NCBI GenBank assembly: GCA_963989245.1
Contig: OZ022342.1
Location: 23,344,398 to 23,408,397, forward strand
Direction of reading: 5' to 3'
DNA from: Nansenia antarctica
Taxonomy: Eukaryota > Chordata > Actinopteri > Argentiniformes > Microstomatidae
DNA: 64,000 bases
Position numbers and translations under genes: made by a program. How positions within the stretch are numbered: position 1 is the first letter of the stretch; each line of letters begins with the position of its first letter. The notes under the pieces are model-generated. The model was given only the letters and a program-made list of their open reading frames with translations, was not told the origin of the DNA and made no database searches. Shown here one piece after another: positions 25,027 through 36,093 of the stretch.

Positions 25027-25224
25027 ATGTACACTATCCACTATACTATACTATACAAATAAAACACTGTGCTGCTATGCTATACCTATTCTAACATTTC
25101 CTATCTCTGAACCTTATGTACCCGAGGGTTGTCATATTGCACAAGTCTTGAGACATGAGTCTCGTGAGACTTAACAAAAATAAGGCTAGATTTTCCTTTA
25201 GCGACGTTGATGGAATTCCCCCCC

Positions 25225-25515
25225 TGTACACAATTCCTGGAAGCTGAAAACATCCCAGTTCGTGCATGGCCTGCATACTCACCGGACATGTCACCCTTGA
25301 GCATGTTTGGGATGCTCTGGATCGGCGTATACGACAACGTGTTCCACTTCCTGCCAATAACCAGCAACTTTGCACAGCCATTGAAGAGGAGTGGACCAAC
25401 ATTCCACAGGCCACAATCAACAACCTGATCCAACTCTATGTGAAGGAGATATATTGCACTACGTGAGGCAAATGGTGGTCGCACCAGATTTTGACTGATT
25501 TTCTGAACCCCCCCC

Positions 25516-25553
<38 letters not shown>

Positions 25554-25801
25554 AGAAAGAATATGCATATCTGTGAAATCCATAGTTCAGGGCCTAATAA
25601 ATGTCTCTTTTCAAGATAAAACTGCACATTTTAGAGTGGCCTTTTGTGACCAGCCTAAGGCACACCTGTTCAATAATCATGCTGTCTAATCAGCATCTGG
25701 ATATGCCACACCTGTCAGGTGGATGGATTATCTCGGCAAAGGAGAAGTGCTCACTAACACAGATTTAAACAATAAAAAAAAATATATATAATTGTTCAGT
25801 G
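25225..25801 (+). pseudogene. Tc1/mariner transposase 3' part and element end
   Basis: QFLEAENIPVRAWPAYSPDM is in one frame and LEHVWDALDRRIRQRV plus AIEEEWTNIPQATINNL in another, so a frameshift breaks the C-terminal DDE region. The element's 3' non-coding part follows and ends near 25801 in ttgttcagtg followed by TA, the expected Tc1 terminus and target dinucleotide. The fragment continues the transposase interrupted at 21306. A CA microsatellite with a poly-C start (25507-25549) has grown within it. Confidence 0.85.
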
Positions 25802-26719
25802 TAGAGGGTATCAAATGCCCTATAGCTCAAACAGGACAGGAGGAAGTAGAATTTCAGTTGCACCCCCCTTGGGCAGATCAGTGAATTTTCAAAATGGCAA
25901 GACGCATCTATGGCAAGACGCTTCATTCACCAAGTTTCAAGAGTAAAGAAACATCATTCACCCTAGAGTAAAGACAATGTGCATGGCTGGTTGTCCATTT
26001 AGATCATCTGTCCCCTCTGTATCCCTGCTGTATCCAGACTGATGGTGCTCTTATACTGCTGTTTCCAGTCTACCAGGGATACCAAGCCATACTATGCTGC
26101 TGGCTCAGTTTCAGCACAGTTTGCGTTGTTAAAAAACAGATCTGGTGACAGCCCGCTTGTATCCGTGTTGAGAGGCGGGCAACTGTAACAATGTCTAAGC
26201 CAGTCTGTGTTGAGGGTTGTCCAGCCACACCTGACTGCTCAGTGGTGGTCATGCTTCATGTTTTACTCCAGCGTCTGCCTTCGCAGGGCTGTAATGGGCC
26301 ATGTTAAATGAAAGCAGGCTGTTCCAATACTGCTCGACGAGACTCTGTGCTCAGCTTGCACAGCTTAGGTCGGCCCCATAGTCTTTTTAACAGGCTCCAT
26401 AGTCTCAGTCTCACACCTCTGAACCAACCCATTTAGTTTCTTTAGTTCCACCAGTGTTCTAGACTATTCTAGACTATTCATTCTGTTCCACCACTTCTCA
26501 TAAAAGTGTCTGCTGGTCTATTGTTTCTAGTTGCTATGACATTTTGGCTGATCAGCTGTATACAACTATATTTAAATAAGTCATATTCATATTAATATTC
26601 ATAATGACACTAAACCTTAAATCACACTACAAAGCCAAACCGAGCAGAGCTGTACTGGGAAGCCTGGTTACAGTACGGATCGACCGTAATTACAGAAACT
26701 TTGCTGGAACGGACAATAT
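25802..26719. other. No gene seen
   Basis: The block at about 26285-26390 (gggctgtaatgggcc and following) resembles 38850-38955 in sequence, so both may be relics of one dispersed repeat. Nothing else is supported. Confidence 0.45.
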
Positions 26720-27124
26720 AACCCCATTCACACATAAGAGCTTTCCCAGTAAATTCCATGGAATTTACCAGGTACGGGTGTGTGAACAAGATTTACAGGG
26801 AAATTTGCTCAGGCATTTTCCCTGGTCAGGACCTTGTGATTCCATGGAATTCCATGGAATGTGAACAGAAGCATGAACAGAAGCATGAACATTGCCTGGT
26901 CCGGCACAGAAAGGGTTACGTATGTCGGATGCAAGAGGTTTTCACATGAAACAAGTTAACCAATCACAGCGAGTAGTTTCTCACTTTGTACTTTTGGTTC
27001 GTTCCGCTAATGTTACGGAGTTGGCTAGTTAACCCACATCACATCAGCCAAAGTAGTGATAAATATAATTCCACAACTCCGTCTGTTTATTGTTACTAGT
27101 AATATGTGTAATTATTGAATTATT

Positions 27125-27251
27125 GAGTATTATGCTTACTATCACCAAGTTCTCCCATACTGTGCTTTTGGACTAGTATAGTATGTTTATATCAACGGTA
27201 TTCAAGTGCTTTAGTTGGCGAGCGAACTTGGTGATGGTAAGCATAATACTT
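27125..27251. repeat. Inverted repeat with 28-bp arms
   Basis: Arms 27125-27152 and 27224-27251 pair with two mismatches across a 71-bp loop. It lies just upstream of the LINE insertion and may belong to the interrupted element. Confidence 0.8.
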
Positions 27252-27404
27252 AGTTAACTTGCTGTTAAATTAATGTTCGAATTCATGTCTACTACGTACC
27301 AGTTCTGCCTCCAGTTGAATGCGTGATTCAAGTAGCTCAGGAAACCCGGGAATGCCATTGACATGTGAAAAGGTGCAACATGGTAATCATGGCATTTAGC
27401 TCAT

Positions 27405-28971
27405 GTGTGAAGGCCGACCACATCAACCATGAGGTGGACTCGGGCAAGTACTTCGGCATGGTCATGCTGGACCTCCAGAAGGCCTTCGACACAGTAGATC
27501 ACCACATATTGTTAGATAAACTGAAAGCAATTGGGTTCGATAGAACATCGGTGAGCTGGATGCAATCCTACTTAGAGGGGAGGGAACAGGTGGTTAGTGT
27601 GAACGGAACACTGTCCCCCCCCCTCCCAGTGACCTGCGGCGTTCCACAAGGAAGCATATTGGGACCTTTACTGTTCCTAATATATGTGAATGACATGTCA
27701 TCAGCATGTGATTGCAATTTGTTCCTGTTCGCGGATGACTCGGCTCTGCTGGTCTCTGACAGGGACATATTGCAGGTGGAAAAAGCGCTAAGCACTGAAC
27801 TGAGTAGAATCTGCATCTGGCTAGCTGACAATAAACTATCAATACACCTAGGTAAAACTGAAACCATCCTATACGGATCCCCATCTAAACTCAGAAAGGC
27901 TGAACATTTTAAAATAAAAGTGGGTAACATTAATATCACAAGAAAAGAGGATATTACATACCTGGGCTCCATCTTAGAGGCAAATCTTTCCGGAGATAAA
28001 ATGGCAGCAAAAGTAATCAAAAAAGTGAACCATAGAACTAGATTCTTGTACAGGATATCCTCACTTGTCAGTAAAAACACACTGAGGACCCTATCAGGAG
28101 CTCTCATTCAATGTCACTTCGACTATGCCGTAACATCATGGTACTATAGAACCACAAAGGCCCATAAAACAAGACTCCAGACAGCCCAAAATAAACTGGT
28201 TAGGCTTCTGCTAGGCCTCAACCCTAGGACACATCTAACCGCTGCTCATTTTTTGAGCCTTGATTGGCTACGAGTAGTTGACAGAGTGCAGCAGCTTGCA
28301 CTGGGCCTGGTCTTCAAGATACGCTACACCACAAAGACACCCAAGTACCTGTCAACATACTTCCAAAAAGTGAACAACGTCCACACATACAACACCAGAG
28401 GAAGCTCCACGAACCACGTTCAACCGCGTTGCACCACAAACAAGGGGTTAAACTCGTTTGCAAACTATGCAGTAAAAATGTGGAACGCCATTCCTATAAT
28501 CTTAAAGGAGTGCAAAACACTGCCCACCTTCAAAACCACTCTCAAAAAACATTTACAGGAGGCTGCAATCCGTAACTGGACCCTCTAAATCAAAAATCTG
28601 ATTAAAAGACCCGAACTACCCACTGTACATACTTTGTGTTTTGTCCCCCGCCCCCACCTGTGGTGTATGTCCCCACCTGTCCTACCCGCTGTACATACCT
28701 TATGTTTTGTTGTATTGTTCTTCCCATGATGGATGTATGTTTATCTTGTAGATAGTAATAATTATTTGTCTGTATTATCTTGTAGATAGTACTAGTTTTT
28801 TTTGTCTGTCTTACATGTAACGATGAATTGAGAATCAAGGACCCCAATTGAAATAAGCCAGTGGCTTTCTTGGGTTTTTATCCTGTTAGTTGACCTTGTA
28901 TGTAATATGTACTTTCATGTACCTACTTCTGCAAATCTTCTAATAAAGTTTTCAATCAATCAATCAATCAA
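27405..28971 (+). mobile_element. 5'-truncated LINE with partial reverse transcriptase ORF (CR1/L2/Jockey-like)
   Basis: The ORF (Tc1-unrelated) runs to a stop at 28588 with about 390 LINE-derived codons. RT motifs in order are LDLQKAFDTVDHHIL, CGVPQGSILGPLLFLIYVND, the catalytic FADDSALLV, and a C-terminal thumb region ending in the WNAIP block found in LINE ORF2 proteins. Endonuclease and the N-terminal RT motifs are missing, so the copy cannot move itself. The 3' UTR (28589-28971) ends aataaagttttcaatcaatc and further tcaa repeats, a typical tail. Codons before about 27405 belong to the target sequence. The open frame suggests a fairly recent insertion. Confidence 0.9.
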
Positions 28972-29041
28972 AATCACTGGCGGTCCCGGGTTGGGATTCC
29001 ATGTAATTTACAGCAGGGAACTGTGTGTGAAAAGGGCTTAA

Positions 29042-29622
29042 GAAAGGAAAATATCCAAGACAGTACAGTATAGTTATCCCTGTAGTGTGTAAAGCTCTTG
29101 ACAATGTCACTGCACGTGCATTGCAAGCCTGATGTGCACATTCATTAGCATGAGGGGAACACCATTTATGGCGCTTTTCCACTACAGACCCGAACCGGGC
29201 CGCATTTGTATCCGAGCCGTGTCGTGCTGTGCCGTACTTTGAGAAACGCTTCTCCATTATACTGAACGACCCGGGACAAGGAGGAGTTACGTGTCATAAG
29301 ATTCCCCCCCCTATACAGATCAGCGGGGGAAATGCGTGTCTCCTGACATGTTGAGCACTGTGCTTTTTTTGTTGGTGAACTACCGTAATAAGCCTAAAAA
29401 AGTTCAAAAAGTGCAACTTCTCTGCTTTCAGAAACTGTTTGAATTTTTTAGATTGGGCATATAGTTCATGAATTACGGTAGTTTGAAGTATCATGCTTCC
29501 TCCATTGAACGGAAAGTCCTATCTATCCCATTCAAAGTGTTTTAGTCTTCCCCCTTTCCACTGGTAATAAGGAATTGGCAAGAATAGATCGATATAAATA
29601 GATCAACATAATGCAGCATTAG
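29042..29622. other. No gene seen
   Basis: Contains cgcttttccactacagaccc (near 29170), which resembles the end of a common teleost DNA-transposon family. No matching second end was found. Confidence 0.4.
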
Positions 29623-30037
29623 TGTTGTGTATTTATCTTATTGGTTATGAATCAAAGAACAGTTATTGAGTTTAAGACGATTTAATTAAAGTACAAAAAC
29701 AGGGTATACATATACCAACAGCTGAAGCCTTGTGTCTGTCCTCCTCTGCTGGGATCGGCTGGTAAAGAGGCCCCCCCTTGGGTCTCACCCCTATTCATCA
29801 ACAATATGCAAATACAGTCAAAGGCCATAGCCTATCACCTTATCTAGATGGTCATGAGGGCCGTCCCCTGTGATGTCACCACGGCCCCAAGTCCGAGGGC
29901 TGGTCAGATTACAAGAGCCATTGCACAACACTCAGGGGGCTATTTGCACAACATTGCACAACACTCCCCTTCAGCATATATATGGGCCCCTATCATACTA
30001 TCTATAAATGTGTGTGTTTAAGCAGAAATATACGACA
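29623..30037 (-). repeat. 3' LTR of the retrovirus-like element
   Basis: 415 bp. On the minus strand it begins TGTCGTATATTTCTGC and ends AATACACAACA. A TATATATA box lies near 29980 and an ATTAAA-type poly(A) signal near 29685, in the correct order for U3-R-U5. It differs from the 5' LTR only near 29821 (a versus c). Confidence 0.93.
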
Positions 30038-30693
30038 CATCCCCCCTCGGACCACCCAGAGGGTGTTCCGAAACTAAACGACCACAAAACAAAAACAAAA
30101 ACACAAAACCCCACATACTGCAGCTAAGAAACCAAAGAGAATTTTTTTTTTTTTTTTTTTTTTTCTTTTTAAATAAACAACAACAAACAGAAAAACTACA
30201 CCAACACACAACACAAGAAGCACAATAACACAGACCAACCCAGGACCAGTATTAGGAACCAAAGATATTATAAACAAAAAATTGAAAACAACCAATAATA
30301 AAAAGAATCTTGAAAATAACAATCACAATTAAACTAAACACAGTTCATCATGCACAAATCAATACAGAAACTTCCAACGACCGATGTTTTCTTTGTCCTT
30401 GAAGCGTCAGGGTCAGAGGTTACTAGCACGTGAACCCAGTTGGAGAACAGCCTTTACCGCTGTCTCAGATTGATAACACTTTCATAGTCAGGAGCTTCCA
30501 TTTTCGTTGCGCTAGGAACAGAACCTCTCTCCTAGCTTTGTATAACCACCACATCACTTCTCAACTGACCTCAATCACACGATATAGAAACAAACAAACA
30601 ATACACAAATAATGACATTCAGTTATCATAACACATAATTCTCCAACAGTAAGCATAGGACAAAGGGAATGCATTAATGCATAGATCTTCACC

Positions 30694-32589
30694 TCAGGTG
30701 AGGACTAGTCTTCTGAAAAGTTCATTAACGTGGACTGAGTGACTGATTTTCCAAAAACAGTCAATGAGGCCCTGCCTCCTAAGAAAGTCAAAAATCATGT
30801 CTGCTATAATAGGTGCTCCTATCTTAGCAAAATAAGTTTCCCATGCCCCTAAGACCGTTTCCAGCCATGCTATCATCTGCTGTCCATTCCCGTCGTTCCC
30901 TTTGATCTGCTGCTTCACTACCCTATTCATAGTCTTTAATCTTTTCCTAACTGGTCGTCGTCCGTCAGTGTCATTGAGGTTCAGGCAGCCGCCTGGTCCC
31001 CTCCCACGCTGATCAAGGTCTGGGGAGTCGCCCTCAGCATCATCTGAAGCATGATGCAGGCACTCGCCAGCATCCCCAGTAGCACAGGTGTCCAGGCTTT
31101 GGACACCCCCAGGCTGGACCTCCAGACTGTCAACACTCTCTGCTTCGTTGGTTTCTGGTTTATTGGCATCTGGACAGCTTTCCACTGTCCCCTCGGCTTC
31201 AGGCATTGCCGGTAATATCACTGGCTGTAACGCTGGCATTGTCACTGGCTCAGGCAACACCACAGCATCTCGTCGTAGCTCCTCCTTCTCAGGTTCTCTG
31301 GGGACCTCGGCACCTGTTGGCACAACATCCTGCCTACTCTGTACATCCACCCCCCTGTCCACCACCCGTGGCCCTATTGGGGTAGGGATATGCCCAGACA
31401 CCACTGGTGTACCCACTCTGATGTTGTTTCTCCAACAGACCCCACATTGACCTAAAGCATGGTCAATCTGTTCCATCAAATATGGACTCCAAAACCCATA
31501 TTCCTTGGTGATCTTGCGTCTTACCTCCCCCCTAGCCACATGTGCTAATCCATGAGCTTCCCGTATTAACATGCCTATTAAATCTGAGGGTGCTACAACC
31601 AACCCCTCATGATTCCTCCATAGACCTGTGTCATCCTGACTTGCCCCCCTTGCTAGCCAAACGTTCTTGTCTAACGTAGTTACTCTACTCTGTAACATCA
31701 GTAAATCCTCAAGTGTGACCATGCCCTGTAATTGCTTTTCATGTGTGACCAGAAGACCTTTACCTGCCTTGTCTGCTCCTGTAATGGCTTTGGCTGCATC
31801 TTCTGCAGCCCTGTTACCTTGTGTGACATGTGATGAGTCAGACCTGTGTGTGGCACACTTCACTATGGCTAATTCCTTTGGCTTCATCATGGCTTGTAAC
31901 AGCTTCATGATCTGTGCGTGATGCTGTATAGGCGTACCATCAGTTCTCTTAAAACCCCGCCCCCTCCATACAGCTCCATTAAAATGACAAACATTATGTG
32001 CATAGGCAGAGACGGTGTACACTGTCACTCTCCGTCCGGTTCCCAAGTTGCATGCTTCTGTGAGGGCAATCAATTCAGCCAACTGAGCTGAGCAAGGCTG
32101 AGGAACTGCCTCAGCCTGTTCTACAATAAACTTTGAATTCTGTGCTTTAACTAAGGAATACCCAGCGCACAAAGTTTCTCCTACCCCGTAACAAGACCCA
32201 TCAACCCAATATTCTATATCAGCTCCCTTTAAAGGCAAAGCTTGTAGGTCTGTTCTATGCTTAATCACTCTGGCTGTCGATGGAATCTGAACACCGGATG
32301 GCACCGTCACCTGACAGCCGTCAGGTGTGCATTTTAATGTACAGTTCAATTGGCATAGAGCATCTCTCCCTAGCAGCCCTGTTGGCGTGTGTTCTGACAC
32401 AAGTGTTGGCAGAGTTGCTCTCTGTCCCTTGCACTCTAAGTCTACAAGCTCAGTTGTAGGAATCAGCTGTTTAATTCCCTCAAATCCGATTGTCTTCACA
32501 TATTCTCCAGACATAGGAAGGTGCGTGGCGTCTTCAGGCTTCTTTGTCACCACCAGCTGGCACCTTCCACTCGGATCTTCCGGGCACCC
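30694..32589 (-). pseudogene. Remodelled pol/env-remnant ORF, read in frame after the gag UAG
   Basis: The frame is open from just after the gag UAG (32592-32590) to a stop at 30694, about 631 codons. Numbering is from a GTG at 32553. Residues 10-85 match the C-terminal half of a retroviral protease (GLLGRDAL at 59-66), but the segment with the catalytic D-T/S-G is absent. The frame then passes directly to RNase H (WVDGS at 116-120, AELIALTEA at 159-167); no RT domain lies between. RNase H has YTVSAYA where an aspartate is expected (Val181) and Glu251 where another is expected. An integrase HHCC zinc-binding region follows (H334, H338, C370, C373), but the catalytic core is absent. The last ~230 residues are acidic and Pro-rich, ending in a WLETVLGAWETYFAKIGAP-like stretch that may be an env tail remnant (inference). 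Confidence 0.8.
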
Positions 32590-34413
32590 CTATAGGCCAG
32601 CTGCTGGGCCTCCGTAAGGGTTCATCACTCCTGGAGCAGGTGTAGTAGGAGGCCAATATCCTCCTCCTTGGCTCCCCCCTGCGCCCCCCTGGGGCCTGTT
32701 GTAGCAGGTACAGGCTAGATGTCCATTCTGGTCGCATTGGTAACACGGTTCTAGCATCTTCTTCCCTGCTGCTGTCCATCCCCCTGGTGGTGGTCCCTGG
32801 CCAGGCTGGTTGTATGGCTGGTATGGAACCGCTTGCACCCCTGGTGGCCCTTGTGGGTATGGATACCCCCCTTGTGGCCCCTGTGGGTAGGACTGGTAAG
32901 TAGCAGGATACCCCCCTTGTGGCCCCTGTGAGTAGGACTGGTAAGTAGCAGTCTGCACTCCAGGTGGCTGTTGCTGTGGGGCTAAAGCCTGCACTCCCTC
33001 TATGTTCCTCTCGCTTTCAGTCAATTGCACATGAGTCAATATTCTGAGTGATTCTTCGTCTCGTGTCTTCTGTATCTGAATATTCTTTCGATATAACTCA
33101 ACTTGATGAGCTACGTGGTCTATATAAACAGCTTTGTTCATGTGCCGTAGCCCTACCACTTCTGCTAGCTTATCCTTAACTGGGGTAGGAAGCCCTTCTT
33201 GTATTTTTTCCCTGATTATGGATTTTTCTAAGGGGTTATCTTCAGCGTCTTTCCCTGTCACACTTCTCCATTGAGAGTGCACACGGGCAACAAAACCCCT
33301 GGGATTCTCATCTCCCCCCAGTGGCTTCACAATGATATTGTCTGGGTGAATGTGAGTAGGGTAAGTCTCTCTGATTGCTTTCCACAGCCTGCCTCTGTTT
33401 GCTGCGAAGAGCTCTGGATCATACACTGATGTATTGATATATCTATGAAGTCCTGCCTTCATCAATATTTCCTGCATTGTATCCAATCCTGCAATAAAAG
33501 CTAAGAGTCTTTTCAGGTCTCCCATTGCGGCCTGCGTTCCTGTCAGTCTCACGTCCATCTCAGTAGTCCACGGGTATCCACCATCTTGAAGAACGGGGAG
33601 CTTCTCTATCACTTCAGACAGATCTGTATGATGCCACGGATGATATTCCATCTTGTTACCCCGAATCAGCACTGGACAGTTCTTTAATGTATTTGATGTC
33701 ATTCGATGACAATCTTCCTCTTTCTCCCTTTCTCGTTGCTCCTTCAGCCATCTGTGGTGTCTTTTTTCCTCTCTTTCCGCTTTCTCCCGGCGTCTTCTCC
33801 CACCTTTCCTTTCGGCTGTGGCTATCATCTTCCTGACCTGAGCGTTGTAGCCTCCATCTGTACTGTCGTCATCTCTTGAGTCTTCACTGCCATCTTTGCT
33901 GTCATCTTCCTCGTCACTCCTGTCGTCCCCTTTTCCCCTTGGCTCCTTCTTCTTCTTCTTCTGGGAATGGTCCTCCAGTGCCTTAGCATATGGAGGGGGA
34001 CTGGAGACTGGACACATGTTTGTGAATGGAATGTTCAATTTCTGTTCCAGTGTTCTGGCCAATTCATTTTTCTTTTCCGGTTCCATCTGAGCTATTTTCT
34101 GTCCCTCTACCTTAAATAGATCTAAAATAGCTAACTCTAACTTGCGTTTCTCTGATCTAATCTTTCCTCTTTGATGTGCTTTGTGCCCATTGATAAGTAT
34201 TTCCAATGTTGCAATTATTTGTAAATTAAGGCTGCCCTCTTTCGGCCACGGCTGTTCAATGTATGCCCAACGGCTATTCCATTTCGTAGACATTTTGCTA
34301 ATTTCCCTAACAAGAGGATTTATTTTTTCCACTACAGCCATAGGGGATAACGTAGCCAACATTCCACGATGTTCACTAATATCTTTTAACAGCTTCGTTG
34401 AATTTGACCCCAT
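32590..34413 (-). CDS. gag: Gag polyprotein of the retrovirus-like element, intact 607 codons
   Basis: Structural polyprotein that would assemble particles at the inner face of the membrane. The start MGSNST fits an N-myristoylation site (Gly2, Thr6). Residues 1-130 are matrix-like. A PPPY late-budding motif is at 139-142, followed by a highly charged Lys/Glu/Arg region to about 235. A capsid-like region follows with PWTTEMDVRLTG. Gln/Gly/Tyr/Pro-rich repeats built on PQGGYP occupy about 505-550. One CCHC zinc knuckle (C-x2-C-x4-H-x4-C, residues 557-570) marks nucleocapsid. The ORF ends in UAG followed by GGG, with the next ORF in the same frame, as in retroviruses that make Gag-Pol by stop-codon readthrough. 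No frameshift or internal stop is seen. Confidence 0.9.
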   Translation of the reverse strand: MGSNSTKLLKDISEHRGMLATLSPMAVVEKINPLVREISKMSTKWNSRWAYIEQPWPKEGSLNLQIIATLEILINGHKAHQRGKIRSEKRKLELAILDLFKVEGQKIAQMEPEKKNELARTLEQKLNIPFTNMCPVSSPPPYAKALEDHSQKKKKKEPRGKGDDRSDEEDDSKDGSEDSRDDDSTDGGYNAQVRKMIATAERKGGRRRREKAEREEKRHHRWLKEQREREKEEDCHRMTSNTLKNCPVLIRGNKMEYHPWHHTDLSEVIEKLPVLQDGGYPWTTEMDVRLTGTQAAMGDLKRLLAFIAGLDTMQEILMKAGLHRYINTSVYDPELFAANRGRLWKAIRETYPTHIHPDNIIVKPLGGDENPRGFVARVHSQWRSVTGKDAEDNPLEKSIIREKIQEGLPTPVKDKLAEVVGLRHMNKAVYIDHVAHQVELYRKNIQIQKTRDEESLRILTHVQLTESERNIEGVQALAPQQQPPGVQTATYQSYSQGPQGGYPATYQSYPQGPQGGYPYPQGPPGVQAVPYQPYNQPGQGPPPGGWTAAGKKMLEPCYQCDQNGHLACTCYNRPQGGAGGSQGGGYWPPTTPAPGVMNPYGGPAAGL

Positions 34414-36093
34414 TCTACTTGCTCAATATGCTGACAATATTAGATCAGGTGTACGCTTCTTACAACCCACCTTCCTATTGCCTTATTTGCTAAACAAATG
34501 CTAGTCCAATTTAACTGTATTAACCGTCCACACAAAACCACTACAACCCAGAACAACAGATTTGCCTCTTGTGTATGTCAGTGCAGTATTAACTTAAATC
34601 TAATATCTGTGTAAGTACTTTATACTTAAATGTGTTTCCTAATTGTTTATGAATATGTGTCACTTAATTACTCATTCAATACTAATTACAGTTCTGGTCA
34701 ACACAATTATTAAATCACAAAGGCTGGTCAACACCTAAGTATTCACTGATTTACAAAAACCTTTTACTGCTTAATTATCAATACAAACTATTCTGCTATT
34801 CCTAATCAAAAGCTGTGGACATGACCTAACTTGAAATAAAAAGGTGTAAAACACGAATATTAATTACAACCTGTAAAGAAATCGACTTGTTATTTGGAAG
34901 GAATAAAATGATTAATTATTAATTACAATCTGTAAAGAAATCGACTTGTTAAGTGAAAGGAATGAATGATTAGTTAGAATTATTCATTGACACTTCATTG
35001 ATGTAAACCTGTGAAGTCAATTAGCTATTATCAACATATCAAACAAAGGAATGGTTATCATTAGATTGTCACAAAAGTTTTGTGAAAACAGAAAAATAAA
35101 ATGATCTGAATAATTAATTCAATCAATTTGTAATTAATTAAATTAATTAAAGTAATGTAATATATTACAATCATTTACAACCATCTATTTATTAATGTAT
35201 CGGACTGTTTCATCGACCTCAGATGTATCTCCCTGAGGATTAGTGTTTTAAAATGTCTTGTCGTATTTTGTCCAGCAGGCGGAGCTGTGCTCCGGCTAAC
35301 GCGCATGCGCCCGCTCCTTCACCCCCCCTTTTCTCCTTGAAACTGGAGACAAAGACAGCCTTGTATGAGAGAGGAAGGAGGAGGGGGAGGGGCTGGTCTT
35401 TGTCCTTCCTTCTGGGGGAAAAACCGCTCCTGTGAAAAGATTAGTCTCACAACATATACTTTGCTTTCCACAATAATGTTATTTTCCACGACACAACAAT
35501 TTCACGATTATCTTTCAATCCAGTTAAACTATTATTTCCCAAATTAAATCTCATTCAAATATTCTACAATGCATTCACGTTTTCCTCATAGAGATGGCCT
35601 CTGTGTGTGTCCTTCCTCAAGGACAAAGAGCAATGGAAAATGGCGTCTGCTTCTTTCTAAAGGGCTCTGCACACACTCCTGCTACAGTTCTACAATAATG
35701 CTCTTTCTTACAAAACAGACTTGTTACACTTTATCAAAACACAATTTTACACACACACTCACGATATTCCGTAATACCCAAACAATAACTTTTAGTTACA
35801 CAACTAATATGTTACCACAATTTTTACACAAAAAAGCGAATTACCAAATTCGGCCCTTATCACCAACCCAGGCTTATTAAAGATTATGAAAGGTTTGTTT
35901 CTATTCCAACAAGATTAACGTTACACAAGATTCTTTTGACTATAACTTATCTGAGATTTACAGTCTATTTTGAACACACCAATCGACTAGAGAGGGGTCT
36001 CTGCAGAAAACCTACCTTCTTCGTTGGATTGAAGAGTTTGCAAAATACTGTAAATTAAGCTATATTTATCTCCGGGGCTAGGCTCGCCATTAG
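34414..36093 (-). other. Leader of the retrovirus-like element
   Basis: About 1.7 kb between the 5' LTR and gag, long for a retroviral leader. It is AT-rich, with a GC-rich island near 35250-35420. A direct repeat of about 57 bp (attacaacctgtaaagaaat, starting near 34863 and again near 34922) lies within it. No ORF with a recognisable domain is seen. It should hold the packaging signal and a splice donor, but I cannot place either. Confidence 0.6.
36072..36089 (-). promoter_or_regulatory. Candidate tRNA primer-binding site
   Basis: Eighteen bases that read TGGCGAGCCTAGCCCCGG on the minus strand, four bases inside the 5' LTR. Starting with TGG fits pairing to a tRNA CCA end. The tRNA identity is unknown to me. 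Confidence 0.5.

Larger units (their letters stand above)
21307..25224. mobile_element. Foldback MITE inserted in Tc1 and now split by nested insertions and duplication
   Basis: The left end gggggatattccatcaatgt (21307) and the right end acgttgatggaattcccccc (ending about 25224) are inverted repeats of the MITE family seen at 21016. Tc1 transposase homology stops at one edge and resumes at the other, so this MITE landed in the Tc1 gene. A LINE tail and a hAT element then inserted into it, and the tandem duplication followed. A second left end lies at 23371. Confidence 0.7.
26720..29041. mobile_element. Inverted-repeat element split by a LINE insertion
   Basis: The left part has ccccattcacacataagagc and a palindromic aaattccatggaattt core (26753-26768). 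The right part (about 28975-29041) has ggttgggattccatgtaatt and ends tgtgtgtgaaaagggctt. The two ends are imperfect inverted repeats, and the pieces read as one MITE if the LINE at 27405-28971 is removed. Boundaries are approximate. Confidence 0.45.
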
